Made by a program: the position numbers and the translations under genes. DNA of 64,000 bases from Flavobacterium xanthum (GTDB lineage: Bacteria > Bacteroidota > Bacteroidia > Flavobacteriales > Flavobacteriaceae): NCBI RefSeq assembly GCF_900142695.1, contig NZ_FRBU01000002.1, positions 94,008 to 158,007 of the forward strand, written 5' to 3'. Of the stretch, positions 17,659-27,024 are shown piece after piece. Below the pieces are notes generated by a model. It searched no databases. It worked only from the letters and a program-made list of their open reading frames with translations, and had not been told where the DNA came from. The number at the start of each line of letters is the position of its first letter. Positions within the stretch are counted from its first letter, which is position 1.

Positions 17659-19071
17659 CTACTTAAGGTCTGCTTCAAATAAACTTAAAATTACGGTAGT
17701 CCCTTTATTCTCTTGACTAGTAATTGCCACTGTGATATTAAGTAATGAACATAATCTTTTAACAATAGATAACCCCAAACCAGTTCCTTTAATTTCAGGA
17801 TGATCACTCGATTTTGATCGGTAAAATTGATTGAAAATTCTTTCTAAATCTTCTGTAGGTATTCCAATACCCGAGTCAATGATGTGGCATTCAATCTTAG
17901 CACCATTATTTACTATTTTAATGGTTAGACTGTCATCTGAATTAGAATATTTCAACGCATTTGAAATCAGGTTATTAATGATAATTGAAAATAAATAGCT
18001 ATCCGTTTCTATATAATAATCTTGGAAAAATTCAGCTGTGACATTGATTTTTTTGGATTGGATAGTGGAAGAAGATCGAGCAATAGTGTCTAAAAAGATA
18101 GCATTCAAGTATACTTTTTCAATTTTTAAGGTTTGCTTTTGGTTTTCAAATCGCGCCAATAGGAGAAGCTGATCTACTAAGTGATTCAACCGATTTACTT
18201 CTTTTACACAAAAATTAATCTTTTCTTCGTATTCAGCAGCATCTCTTGGTTTTCGTATTAAAACCTCCAAAGTGCCTTTTATTACGGTTAAAGGAGTTCT
18301 TAGTTCATGAGATGCATCTGAAGTAAATTGTTTCTCCCTTTCAACGGCAGTTTCAATTCGGTCTAATAAATTATTGATTGTTTGAGACAAAACAAAAAGT
18401 TCGTCTCTATTTTGAGGCATCGGAATTCTAGAAGTCAGATTGTCTTTGGTAATGACATTGGAAGTTTTAATAATAGCACTAATGGGTTTGATACTTCTTC
18501 CAGCAATAAATCGAGCAATGAAGAACAACAAAATTAAAATTAAAGGATAGACAATAATAAGCACTTCAGATAAATTGTTAAGCACTAACGAGGCATCTTC
18601 TAGTGACATCGCTATTAGTATATAGCCAATTACCTTGGTCTTTTGATAAATGGGGACCTGAATTTGACGAATAGTGTTTGTTTCTAATTTTGTGTCAAAA
18701 ACCTCATTATCAATTTTTTTAGAAAAATAGGTCAAGGTTTGTTTTTTGAGATTGGGAGATTTTTCAATCACAACTCCTTTTTTATCAATAAATTGAATAA
18801 ATACTGGATTTACATCAAGTGTATTGTGCTCCCGTTCCTTCCACTCCTCTTCATGAATCAAATGAAAACTACTATCTACAACTTCAATTTCAGTAAGATG
18901 TTTCTCCACTTCAAAACTAATATCAGTATTTACATGGCTGTAAACACTAAATTTAACAATAGAATAGATAATAAAAAAAACTACAAAAATTAATAATGCA
19001 GTAGTTATAATATAATGTGAAGCAATTCGATTTTTAAAGGAAAGTTGTGGCATTTTTTTAGTCATTAGCAA
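17659..19071 (-). CDS. Sensor histidine kinase
   Basis: This 470-residue membrane kinase has transmembrane helices near residues 20-42 and 168-190 enclosing a periplasmic sensor of about 125 residues, then a HAMP linker (about 190-240). The HisKA phospho-acceptor is H255 in SDASHELRTPLT. The ATPase domain has the N box NNLISNALKYS, GIGIPTEDLERIF and GTGLGLSIVK. Its start overlaps the end of the response regulator gene by 14 bases (by 8 if the ATG at 19065 is used), so the pair is translationally coupled. What it senses is unknown; the neighbours suggest metal or redox state. Confidence 0.93.
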   Translation of the reverse strand: MLMTKKMPQLSFKNRIASHYIITTALLIFVVFFIIYSIVKFSVYSHVNTDISFEVEKHLTEIEVVDSSFHLIHEEEWKEREHNTLDVNPVFIQFIDKKGVVIEKSPNLKKQTLTYFSKKIDNEVFDTKLETNTIRQIQVPIYQKTKVIGYILIAMSLEDASLVLNNLSEVLIIVYPLILILLFFIARFIAGRSIKPISAIIKTSNVITKDNLTSRIPMPQNRDELFVLSQTINNLLDRIETAVEREKQFTSDASHELRTPLTVIKGTLEVLIRKPRDAAEYEEKINFCVKEVNRLNHLVDQLLLLARFENQKQTLKIEKVYLNAIFLDTIARSSSTIQSKKINVTAEFFQDYYIETDSYLFSIIINNLISNALKYSNSDDSLTIKIVNNGAKIECHIIDSGIGIPTEDLERIFNQFYRSKSSDHPEIKGTGLGLSIVKRLCSLLNITVAITSQENKGTTVILSLFEADLK

Positions 19072-19720
19072 TATAACCTATACCGCGAACGGTTTTTATA
19101 TAATCTTCTTCTATTTTTAAGTTTAATTTCTTGCGTATGGCATTTATAAAAACATCGATAACACCAGTGTCATACTCAAAATGTATGTCCCAAACATCTT
19201 CAATAATTTGAGTTCTAGTGCATACTTTTCCTTTGTTTTTTACTAAATAACTTAGGAGTTCAAATTCACGTTGTGTTAGTGCTACTTCGATTTTATTGAC
19301 CAAAACCTCATGTTTGACGGTATCTATTTCAATCGTGCCAAGAGTAAGCATTTCATTTTCCTTTTGGTTTCTAAAATGAATTTTAATCCGTTCCACTAAT
19401 TCATCAAAACTAAACGGTTTCTTTATATAATCGTTAGCGCCTGCTTTGAGTCCTTCAATAGTTTCTTGAACCGTATCTTTGGCAGTCAAAAATATAATTG
19501 GAGTACTGTTGTTTTTCAACCGAATGGCTTTACACAATTCTAAACCAGTCATTTTGGGAAGCATCCAATCCAGCAAAATAAGATCAAAATTCTCTTTTTG
19601 AGTTAACTGAAAACCCAATAAGCCATCAGAAGCACTAGTAATCGTATATCCTTCTTCTTCTAACCCTTGCTGAATAAATTGAACAATGCCCGCTTCATCT
19701 TCTACAATTAATATGTGCAT
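19058..19720 (-). CDS. OmpR-family response regulator
   Basis: The product has 220 residues. The receiver domain has the acidic pair VEDE at 7-10, the phosphorylated Asp D51 (LILLDWMLPKMTG), and the conserved Lys in NDYIKKPF near 100. The C-terminal winged helix (about 125-220) has the usual ALTQREFELLSYL and GIGYI motifs. It follows the DUF3570 gene after only 27 bases and overlaps the kinase gene. The two-component system therefore appears to be part of the flavinylation-type operon rather than of the RND operon, though it could control either. Confidence 0.94.
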   Translation of the reverse strand: MHILIVEDEAGIVQFIQQGLEEEGYTITSASDGLLGFQLTQKENFDLILLDWMLPKMTGLELCKAIRLKNNSTPIIFLTAKDTVQETIEGLKAGANDYIKKPFSFDELVERIKIHFRNQKENEMLTLGTIEIDTVKHEVLVNKIEVALTQREFELLSYLVKNKGKVCTRTQIIEDVWDIHFEYDTGVIDVFINAIRKKLNLKIEEDYIKTVRGIGYIAND

Positions 19721-19747
19721 TTTATACTTTTTTTGTAAATTTAAGCA

Positions 19748-21190
19748 TTATTGCATTACAAACTTGAAACCAATTGTAGCAATATTAGCCTTAAGATTAT
19801 CACTTCGTTCATAGTGATTGAATCTAAAATCAATGTTTTTCAAACCAAATTTCCATACTTTCGATGCTGTAAAAATATCTGTATAGTTGATACCAAAACC
19901 GTATTGATTAGCATCAAATGTAGCTAAATCTGCATCTGAAGTATAAAATTTTTCTGTGGATAAATGTGTTTCGTACGGTGCGTAATATTTAGAAGCTATT
20001 TGTGTATAGTAGCGATACATTGGAAAAACAGTAAACTTATCTGATAATTTCACAGGAAGTTCAATAGTAGCGGTATGAGACTGAATGTTCCAGTTATCTG
20101 AGTAAAAACGATAATACGTTCTCAATAGGAAGCGTTCGTTAATGTAATAATTTAAACGGGCTCCAATAGGAAGTTTGAAACGAGAATCTGGTAATCTTTC
20201 AATATCGTCTGCTAATTTATAGACTCCAGCATTGCTTGTACTCTCATAATTATTAATGTATTGCGCTTGTCCAATGTAAAAATTAGCTTTGTCAGCAAAA
20301 TAGATTCGGTGATATGGGGAAGACAATAATCCTTGTTGCTGCAATACATCAAAAAATACGGACACTTGTAATTTCTTAGATAAGACCTGAGAAAAACCTA
20401 TGGATGCTGAGAAAGAGTTTCTATTCACTGCATTTATCGTTTGAAATGCTGATGGCAAATAATTGGCGGTAGATTGTCCATTTTGATCTAAAACCGTTAC
20501 TCCATTAAAATAGCCTTGGTTTAAAAAGTTAGAACCATATTTAGAATATTCGTGCAATTCCGTTGGATAAATTGGTCTCCATTGATCCAAATATGCATTT
20601 ACTTTCAAGCTTAATTCTGTATTTTTTTCATTAAAAAGACCGGCAATTCCGCCTCCAAACCCAACAGAAGTGTAATCATATTCATTGGAGAAAGAAACAT
20701 CTGTATTCCATATAAAATTTCTGGAGTCACTACTATGGCTGTAATTAGCAACCACCGACACCAATTGATCACTTCTAGACGCACCAGATGAAGCTTGCCA
20801 TGGCGTTCCAGAAGGACCTAAAGCCACTACTTTTCCACCCGCTACTCTATCATCATCGCCGCCACCTCCTCCAGCAGAAGCGCCAGTGGAATTAAATGGA
20901 TTTATATTACTTGAAGAAGCTGATGAATAGGCTGATATTCCCAAATCAATAGTCAAAACATCATCATCATTTAATGGCATTGCCACCACAATATTTGAGG
21001 CTACATCTGTAAGTTTTTCAGATCCTATACCGCCTGAGACAGCTGATCTTGAACCATTTTGATCGTAGTAACTGGCTAAAAAGTCAACTTCCGTACTTTC
21101 TAGCACTCTTTTTTTAAATACTGGCTCTTTATCTTGTGCAAAAGCAGCAGTAGTCAGTAAGATAAAAAAAGATAAAATTTTTATTTTCAT
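19748..21190 (-). CDS. DUF3570 outer-membrane-like protein
   Basis: The 480-residue product starts with a signal peptide (MKIKILSFFILLTTAAFAQ) and is rich in amphipathic beta strands with aromatic ends, as in outer-membrane barrels. I recognise it as the DUF3570 family by the N-terminal KRVLESTEVDFLASYY and NDDDVLTIDLGISAYSSAS. A Gly-rich insertion at 100-115 precedes two (S/T)GAS motifs: STGAS (101-105) and SSGAS (134-138). These resemble the SGA(S/T) acceptor motif of ApbE flavinylation, a suggestive match because apbE lies in the same operon. The biochemical function is unknown. Confidence 0.85.
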   Translation of the reverse strand: MKIKILSFFILLTTAAFAQDKEPVFKKRVLESTEVDFLASYYDQNGSRSAVSGGIGSEKLTDVASNIVVAMPLNDDDVLTIDLGISAYSSASSSNINPFNSTGASAGGGGGDDDRVAGGKVVALGPSGTPWQASSGASRSDQLVSVVANYSHSSDSRNFIWNTDVSFSNEYDYTSVGFGGGIAGLFNEKNTELSLKVNAYLDQWRPIYPTELHEYSKYGSNFLNQGYFNGVTVLDQNGQSTANYLPSAFQTINAVNRNSFSASIGFSQVLSKKLQVSVFFDVLQQQGLLSSPYHRIYFADKANFYIGQAQYINNYESTSNAGVYKLADDIERLPDSRFKLPIGARLNYYINERFLLRTYYRFYSDNWNIQSHTATIELPVKLSDKFTVFPMYRYYTQIASKYYAPYETHLSTEKFYTSDADLATFDANQYGFGINYTDIFTASKVWKFGLKNIDFRFNHYERSDNLKANIATIGFKFVMQ

Positions 21191-21233
21191 TTTTTCAAGG
21201 ATTCAAATTTACCATCTAAATACATGCTTTTAA

Positions 21234-21452
21234 TTAGTTGCACCCACAACCACCGCCAGATTTTCCTCCATTGGCTCCTGCAGCAGCTTCCCGATACACT
21301 TGAAAAGAAGTCTCATATCGTTCCGCGGTTCTCGCTGATAATTTCATATCAGGATCGTTAATTTTTTCTTTCTCGTATTCTTTTACGGAACTGCAGGACT
21401 GTAAAATCAATGCTGTAAAAAACAAAAAGGCTATTTTATTTATCATCTTCAC
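21234..21452 (-). CDS. DUF4266 small lipoprotein
   Basis: The 72-residue product has a lipobox ending at C20 (ALILQSC), a short helical segment with the family pattern INDPDMKLSAR...YETSFQVYREAA, and a Gly-rich tail ending GGGCGCN. The terminal CGC could bind a metal or form disulfides. DUF4266 proteins are regularly found beside DUF3570 and ApbE in Bacteroidota and Proteobacteria. It lies 4 bases after apbE and 43 before the DUF3570 gene. The role is unknown, possibly an envelope redox partner. Confidence 0.85.
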   Translation of the reverse strand: MKMINKIAFLFFTALILQSCSSVKEYEKEKINDPDMKLSARTAERYETSFQVYREAAAGANGGKSGGGCGCN

Positions 21453-21456
21453 TTTT

Positions 21457-22443
21457 TTATTTAGTTATATTTTGAACATCAATACCATTGGAGGAATGAA
21501 TCTTGCCTTTATCATCTACAATAATACATTCAACACCTTTAATTTGATTTACTAAATCCAACCCGACATCCACCCCCAGCACAAAAATTCCAGTTGCTAA
21601 AGCATCTGCGATCTCAGTTTTTTTAGCAAAAACGGATACACTTACTACTCCTGTAGCTGGATAACCTGTTCTGGGATCGATAATATGAGAATAGCGAATG
21701 CCATTAAAAATAACGTATTTCTCATAACTACCTGATGTTTCCACGGCACTATCTTCGATGGGAAAAGTTGCAAATATTTTATTTTTGTTCAAAGGATTTA
21801 CTATTCCAATATTCCAAGATTTGCCATCTGGTTGTTTTCCCCAGGCATTAATATCTCCTGAAACATTTACAATTCCAGCTGTACAGCCTTTTGAGAATAA
21901 CAAATCCTTTATTTTGTCAGCAATAAATCCCTGTCCTATTCCGCCTAAGCCTAGCTTCATTCCCGCTGATTTTAGAAAAATAGTCTGTTCTTTTTTATTT
22001 AAAATAATATTTTTGTATCCAATTTTTGCAACTGATTTTTTTATGGCTTCCTCCGTCGGCATTGTTTTCATGCTACCGTCAAATTTCCATATTTTATCCA
22101 TGGAAGCGTACGAAATATCAAATGCACCCTTTGTAATTTGAGAAATTTTGATGGAACGTTCTACTAAATCAAAAACTTCTGCATCTACTTTTACAGGTTT
22201 TATTCCTGCATTTCTATTTACGTCAGAAATTTGTGTAGTGGGAATCCAATCAGAAATTAAATTCTCGATACGTTTTACTTCGGCTACAGCCAAATCAATA
22301 TATTCATTAGCTTTTATAGTGTCGGTAGCAACAGCGGTTACCTCAAAAGGACTTCCTAACATTGACAACCTTCGCTTGTGCGCAATTTGTGCATTAGCTA
22401 CTATTAATGCTAACAAAAAACCTATACAGACTGTTTTTCTCAT
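21457..22443 (-). CDS. apbE: FAD:protein FMN transferase (ApbE)
   Basis: ApbE attaches FMN from FAD covalently to Thr/Ser of target proteins outside the cytoplasm. The 328-residue product has an N-terminal signal-like segment (MRKTVCIGFLLALIVANAQ) and family motifs in order. These are LGLGGIGQGFIADKI near residue 165, NVSGDINAWG near 198, AVETSGSYEKY near 230 and the Mg/FAD site HIIDPRTGYPA near 250. Its start overlaps the thioredoxin-like gene by four bases (ATGA). Candidate substrates are the DUF3570 or DUF4266 proteins that follow in the operon. Confidence 0.93.
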   Translation of the reverse strand: MRKTVCIGFLLALIVANAQIAHKRRLSMLGSPFEVTAVATDTIKANEYIDLAVAEVKRIENLISDWIPTTQISDVNRNAGIKPVKVDAEVFDLVERSIKISQITKGAFDISYASMDKIWKFDGSMKTMPTEEAIKKSVAKIGYKNIILNKKEQTIFLKSAGMKLGLGGIGQGFIADKIKDLLFSKGCTAGIVNVSGDINAWGKQPDGKSWNIGIVNPLNKNKIFATFPIEDSAVETSGSYEKYVIFNGIRYSHIIDPRTGYPATGVVSVSVFAKKTEIADALATGIFVLGVDVGLDLVNQIKGVECIIVDDKGKIHSSNGIDVQNITK

Positions 22444-22877
22444 TTGATTTCAAAAGAATGAATGAGTTGAATGTATTGCTCTGGACCTGTGTTCTTATAT
22501 CCTGTTATCCCTAATACCCTGCCCGTTTTATCTAAAAGAAGTACCAGTGGGAAATTTCCAGATTTATTATATTCCGAAGCCAATTTTTTATTGCTACTTG
22601 TTACTTCAGCACCTAACAAATTTGCTTTTTTCTTTGGAAAATCAGCTTTGTACAAGACCCATTTTTCATCGGCTTCCTTTTTAAATTCTTTAGATTGCCA
22701 AATTGTTTTATCTAATTTAATACAAGGTGCACACCAATCAGATCCGGAAAACACAAGTATAATATTTTTATTTTCTGCAATAGCTTGCGATTTTGCTTCT
22801 TCAAAACTAGATTTCCAGTTTTGGGAATAGCCCATTGTCCCTATGAAAAGAAACAAAATCAATATATTTTTTTTCAT
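22440..22877 (-). CDS. Exported thioredoxin-like protein
   Basis: The 145-residue product has a signal peptide (MKKNILILFLFIGTMGYSQ) and a thioredoxin fold with the redox motif SDWCAPCIKL (C49, C52), followed by a cis-Pro region GNFPLVLLLD near 115. It resembles DUF255/thioredoxin_7-type proteins. It is the first gene of the apbE-DUF4266-DUF3570 cluster and may keep the Cys residues of the DUF4266 protein or another partner reduced in the periplasm. Its divergent neighbour (23021) is about 140 bases away; no convincing promoter box was found in between. Confidence 0.88.
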   Translation of the reverse strand: MKKNILILFLFIGTMGYSQNWKSSFEEAKSQAIAENKNIILVFSGSDWCAPCIKLDKTIWQSKEFKKEADEKWVLYKADFPKKKANLLGAEVTSSNKKLASEYNKSGNFPLVLLLDKTGRVLGITGYKNTGPEQYIQLIHSFEIK

Positions 22878-23020
22878 TGTAATTGCATTTTAAATTCCTA
22901 GTAAAATTATTGGTTTTATTTTGTTTTGGAACCCGCTAAATTCTATCTTAAGTCAATATTAATTTAGGTAGAAAATTAAGTTTATAAATTAATTATATTT
23001 TTACACAAAAATATAAATAC

Positions 23021-25120
23021 ATGAATTTATCAAAAAAAATCTCTCCATTCTATTACTTACTTCTTTTTTATATTACCGTTAGTTTCTTTTTAAGAATAAT
23101 TCTCTTTTTTCATCCTATAACTCAAGCTACCTTTTCTGGGGTGGATACCGTATCCTTATTTGTATTTGGCTTTTTATCTGACTTTTTTGTTTTTGTGCTA
23201 GTAAGCGGCTTCTTATGGCTGTACCTTATTTTTATATCTAATTCCAAATATTTTAAACCTTATGGCTATTTCATCCTTGGATTATTCGTTGCACTGTTGC
23301 TTTATATTTCCTTTGGAAACACGGTGCTCAATGAATATGGAAGTGCTTTACCCAAAATCGTAATTGCCTTTCTTTCGATAAAAACAGTTTTATTCGCATT
23401 GCTTCTTTTTTTACCTAGATATAGGAGCCAAATTCGGTATTGGCTGTTTTCCTTTGTGATCTTTTTATATGTGGTTTTAATTTTGCAAAACGGGATCAGT
23501 GAATACTTTTTTTGGAATGAATTTGGAGTGAAGTACAATTTTATAGCTGTAAATTATCTAATTTATACCAATGAAGTTATAGGAAACATTATGGAATCGT
23601 ATCCTGTCATTCCCATATTTTCAGCCCTTTTCATCATTGCTGGACTAGTAACCTACGTTATTGTAAAAAAATCGAAAGTTTATATCGACAGTATTCCTGC
23701 TTTCGTTGAAAAAATGAAAATTTCAGGAATTTATTTCCTTCTTTTTGGAATGTCACTTTTCGCTATTCCAGCTTTATCAGTTAAGGAAAATTCTCAAAAT
23801 ATTTTTGCAAATGAATTGCAAGCGAACGGAATTTATAAGTTTTATTTGGCATTTATGAATAGTGAATTAGACTATTTTAAATTTTATAAAACCGTTCCTA
23901 GTGCTGATGCCTATGCACAATTAAAGCAGCAGATTCCGCAAATTTCGGGAGAAACGACCTTGAGACTAATTCAAAGTGAAGCTGCTGAAAACCATAAGAA
24001 TGTGGTTTTGATAACGATCGAAAGTTACAGTGCGGAATTTATGAAAATGTATGGAAACGAGAAAAAAATCACTCCTTTTCTAGATAGCTTGGCAACAAAA
24101 AGTTTGGTTTTTACGAATCTTTACGCAGTAGGAAACAGAACAGTGCGTGGCCTTGAAGCGGTTACACTATGTTTTCCTCCTACAGCAGGCGAAAGTGTTG
24201 TAAAAAGGAAAGACAATAAAAATAAATTCTCAACTGGAGCTATATTTAAAGAAAAAGGATATGCCGTCAAATTCATGTATGGAGGCGATGCTTTCTTTGA
24301 TAATATGGAAGATTTTTTCGCAGGAAATCAATACGATATTGTAGATAAAAAGACGTTTGCACCAAACGAAATTACTTTCGATAATATTTGGGGAGTTTGT
24401 GATGAAGATATGTACAATAAAGCTATTGGGATTATGAATAAAGAGGCTTCTACTAACAAGCCATTTTTTAATCATATTATGACGGTGAGTAACCACAGAC
24501 CCTTTACTTACCCCAATGGAAAAATTGATATTCCCGGCGATGCAAAATCGCGAGATGGTGGTGTAAAATATACTGATTTTGCCATCAAAAAATTCTTTGA
24601 AATGGCTAAAAAACAGCCTTGGTTCACGAATACTGTATTTGTCATTTTAGCAGATCATTGTGCTTCGAGTGCTGGTAAAACAGAACTTCCTGCAGATAAA
24701 TACAGAATTCCTGCTATGATTTTTAGTCCTGGATTTGTAGCACCTCAAAACTACACTAATTTAATGTCACAAATTGATGTTATGCCAACCGTTTTAGGGC
24801 TATTAAACTTTAAATACCAAAGTAAATTTTATGGTCAAGATGTGTTAAAACCAGATTATAAACCTAGAGCCTTGATTGCCACATACCAGGATTTAGGATT
24901 GATAAAAGACAATATTTTAACGGTTATTTCACCTAAAAAAAGCGTCAAACAGTTTCAGCTAGCATTGAAACCAAACCAGACAGTACCGTTGGATTTCCAA
25001 ATATTCTACGAACAAACGCCATTGAAAAAAGAAAGAACAGATTTAGTAAACGAAACTGTTTCATACTATCAAACTGCCTCCGATATATTGAAAAATAAGA
25101 AGTATCAAAAAATTAATTAG
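23021..25120 (+). CDS. LTA-synthase-like sulfatase-family membrane protein
   Basis: The 699-residue product has five N-terminal transmembrane helices (about residues 8-230) followed by an extracytoplasmic alkaline-phosphatase/sulfatase domain. Signature parts are VLITIESYSAEFM near 328 (first metal site), NRTVRGLEAV near 367 with the catalytic Thr, the HIMTVSNHRPFTYP segment near 487 and FVILADHCASSAG near 545 (metal Asp/His). LtaS and MdoB relatives transfer phosphoglycerol or phosphoethanolamine. Gram-negative homologues modify glycans or lipids in the envelope, and the acceptor here is unknown. It ends before a bidirectional terminator. Confidence 0.9.
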   Translation: MNLSKKISPFYYLLLFYITVSFFLRIILFFHPITQATFSGVDTVSLFVFGFLSDFFVFVLVSGFLWLYLIFISNSKYFKPYGYFILGLFVALLLYISFGNTVLNEYGSALPKIVIAFLSIKTVLFALLLFLPRYRSQIRYWLFSFVIFLYVVLILQNGISEYFFWNEFGVKYNFIAVNYLIYTNEVIGNIMESYPVIPIFSALFIIAGLVTYVIVKKSKVYIDSIPAFVEKMKISGIYFLLFGMSLFAIPALSVKENSQNIFANELQANGIYKFYLAFMNSELDYFKFYKTVPSADAYAQLKQQIPQISGETTLRLIQSEAAENHKNVVLITIESYSAEFMKMYGNEKKITPFLDSLATKSLVFTNLYAVGNRTVRGLEAVTLCFPPTAGESVVKRKDNKNKFSTGAIFKEKGYAVKFMYGGDAFFDNMEDFFAGNQYDIVDKKTFAPNEITFDNIWGVCDEDMYNKAIGIMNKEASTNKPFFNHIMTVSNHRPFTYPNGKIDIPGDAKSRDGGVKYTDFAIKKFFEMAKKQPWFTNTVFVILADHCASSAGKTELPADKYRIPAMIFSPGFVAPQNYTNLMSQIDVMPTVLGLLNFKYQSKFYGQDVLKPDYKPRALIATYQDLGLIKDNILTVISPKKSVKQFQLALKPNQTVPLDFQIFYEQTPLKKERTDLVNETVSYYQTASDILKNKKYQKIN

Positions 25121-25124
25121 CATA

Positions 25125-25160
25125 AAAAAACGGGTGAGATATAAGTCTCACCCGTTTTTT
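25125..25160. terminator. Bidirectional terminator between convergent genes
   Basis: AAAAAACGGGTGAGA and TCTCACCCGTTTTTT form a 15-base stem with a six-base loop. A and T runs on both sides let it work for the sulfatase-family gene (+) and the nuclease gene (-). Confidence 0.9.
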
Positions 25161-25177
25161 AATTAGAAAAGTAGCAT

Positions 25178-26176
25178 TTATTCTTTTTCATTTATTAAAC
25201 CAAAGAGACTTCCCTTTTCAAAGGTTTTCAAATCTTTTTTTAGATTTTTGCTGTTGCGTTTTGTAAGTTCAGTAGCATCGAGATTGCTTAAGTCTGGTTT
25301 TCCAGCATTGACCCAAGCCGTATACCAAAAACTTGCTGTTGCTGTAATCGCTTTCTTCATTTGTTGTTCCACCATCCCGTTTAAATCTGTATGCAATTTA
25401 CCTGCATACTCATCAGAATATAACATTCCACCATATTTGTTTTTCACAATAGTTCCAGCGGCATCCGTTACGTACATTTTGTTTTCAGGAGTTGCAGTTC
25501 TTAGTTTTTTATCGGTAGCCAATAAAGGTTCCACTAAACTGTGGGTGTCAAAAATGATATCCCAAGTAGCCTTCTCCACATTTTCTAAATATTTCCCTTG
25601 CGCTACATTCAATTTATAGTTTTTTACAAACAATTCAGGCAAACGACTTTCCCATAAAGAATGAATTCCTTTTTGGTTGGTATTTTGTCCATCATGATTG
25701 TCTGAAGTATGCAATGGCATGTGTGCATCTGCAATATAGTGACCTAAATCACCCGCGATGAAAAGGATTTCATTTTTTCTTTTATCTTTAAAAGCTTTAG
25801 TTAATTTGGCCATCATATCTTGAATGTGCCAAGGTAAGATTCCATTTTTAGTCAAAAACTTTTCATCATATTTAGACTTTGCTTCTTCCATAGTTTTAGG
25901 AAAAGTCTCTACTGCACCAAAATTCTCCATATCAAAATAATGACGTGGCGGCTCCATTTTGTCGTTTAAGACGTTCCTTCTTAAATCTGGAACAGTAGAT
26001 GCTTGTGTGATGTAATCAATGTGATTGTAAAAAAAAGTTTGCAATGGTTTTGGCAATGCCATTACAGCTGCTCTGTTAATTCGTTCATGACCGATAACTC
26101 CCCATGACAAAAGAAGAAAGGCAACGCCAAGTGCAGATAAAGCAATAAACGTAGGTCTAATTTTAAAATTTTTCAT
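25178..26176 (-). CDS. S1/P1-type zinc-dependent nuclease
   Basis: The 332-residue product has an N-terminal hydrophobic segment ending LLLSWGVIGHERINRAA. In mature S1/P1 nucleases this Trp becomes the N-terminus and binds zinc with the following histidine. Further zinc ligands appear in PRHYFDMENFG near residue 97, AGDLGHYIADAHMPLHTSDNHDG near 142 and IHSLWESRLPE near 172. Such enzymes degrade single-stranded DNA and RNA outside the cytoplasm. The C-terminal 40 residues are Lys-rich and polar. A TACATTTG promoter box lies upstream (26199-26206). Confidence 0.93.
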   Translation of the reverse strand: MKNFKIRPTFIALSALGVAFLLLSWGVIGHERINRAAVMALPKPLQTFFYNHIDYITQASTVPDLRRNVLNDKMEPPRHYFDMENFGAVETFPKTMEEAKSKYDEKFLTKNGILPWHIQDMMAKLTKAFKDKRKNEILFIAGDLGHYIADAHMPLHTSDNHDGQNTNQKGIHSLWESRLPELFVKNYKLNVAQGKYLENVEKATWDIIFDTHSLVEPLLATDKKLRTATPENKMYVTDAAGTIVKNKYGGMLYSDEYAGKLHTDLNGMVEQQMKKAITATASFWYTAWVNAGKPDLSNLDATELTKRNSKNLKKDLKTFEKGSLFGLINEKE

Positions 26177-26198
26177 TAAATTTATTTTTTTTGAAAGA

Positions 26199-26206
26199 CA
26201 AATGTA
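26199..26206 (-). promoter_or_regulatory. Promoter -7 box for the nuclease gene
   Basis: TACATTTG on the minus strand fits TAnnTTTG, 22 bases before the nuclease start codon. No clear -33 element was assigned. Confidence 0.5.
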
Positions 26207-26274
26207 TTTCTTTAATTCGTTATTAGAAAAAAAAGGATTTAAGATTGTGTTAATTAAAAAAGAAAACTACAACT

Positions 26275-27024
26275 ATGTTTCGACATCAAGGAAAAAATAG
26301 AACTTTTGTTCACAATCTTCGTTTGGCTACTTTATTATCATTTGTAGCTGGAATTGTAAATATTACGGGAGTTTTATCCATTCAAACTTTAACTACTAAT
26401 GTTACGGGACATTTCGCCTATTTTGCCGAAGAGATTATGAAACGGGATTTCGTAGCCGCTATTACTTTTTTTGTATTCACTATTTTCTTTTTATTAGGTG
26501 CCTTTACCTCTAATTTTTTAGCAGAACTAATTTCAAAAAAACATCCAAATCTATCTCATGTACTGCCCATTTCTATAGAAATGATTGTTTTGATTGCGGT
26601 TGGTATTTTTGGAACCCAAACATCCCTATCGAGTTTGGAAGGAAAATGGATTGCTTTTTCGATGCTTTTCGCCATGGGAATACAAAACTCTTTAGTGACA
26701 AAAATTTCACAATCTATAGTTCGAACTACCCATCTAACCGGGCTTTTTACAGACTTAGGAATTGAACTGTCTCAATTGTTTTTTTATAAAAAGCCAGAGG
26801 AAAAGAAAAAATTAAAAATAAGTATCTATCTTCGGTTGTCCATCATCATTTTCTTTTTTATTGGCTGTTTTTCAGGTGGTTTTCTCTATAATACACTGAA
26901 AATAAAAACACTTTTTATTGCTGCTACTTTTTTATTAATTGCTCTTATGTATGATTATATCCGACTGCAATTTCATGTGATTAAAAGAAAAACATTTAAT
27001 CATAAAACTATTTTAGATAAATAA
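26275..27024 (+). CDS. YoaK-family (DUF1275) membrane protein
   Basis: The 249-residue product has six predicted transmembrane helices. The DUF1275 family signature is clear at the N-terminus: LATLLSFVAGIVNITG, then TTNVTGHF near residue 42, then a middle GIQNSLVTKIS near 135 followed by RTTHLTGLFTDLGIE. Biochemical function of the family is not established; YoaK-like proteins are suspected membrane carriers. The last 17 bases overlap the convergent yeiH-type gene, so no terminator separates the two. Confidence 0.87.
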   Translation: MFRHQGKNRTFVHNLRLATLLSFVAGIVNITGVLSIQTLTTNVTGHFAYFAEEIMKRDFVAAITFFVFTIFFLLGAFTSNFLAELISKKHPNLSHVLPISIEMIVLIAVGIFGTQTSLSSLEGKWIAFSMLFAMGIQNSLVTKISQSIVRTTHLTGLFTDLGIELSQLFFYKKPEEKKKLKISIYLRLSIIIFFFIGCFSGGFLYNTLKIKTLFIAATFLLIALMYDYIRLQFHVIKRKTFNHKTILDK

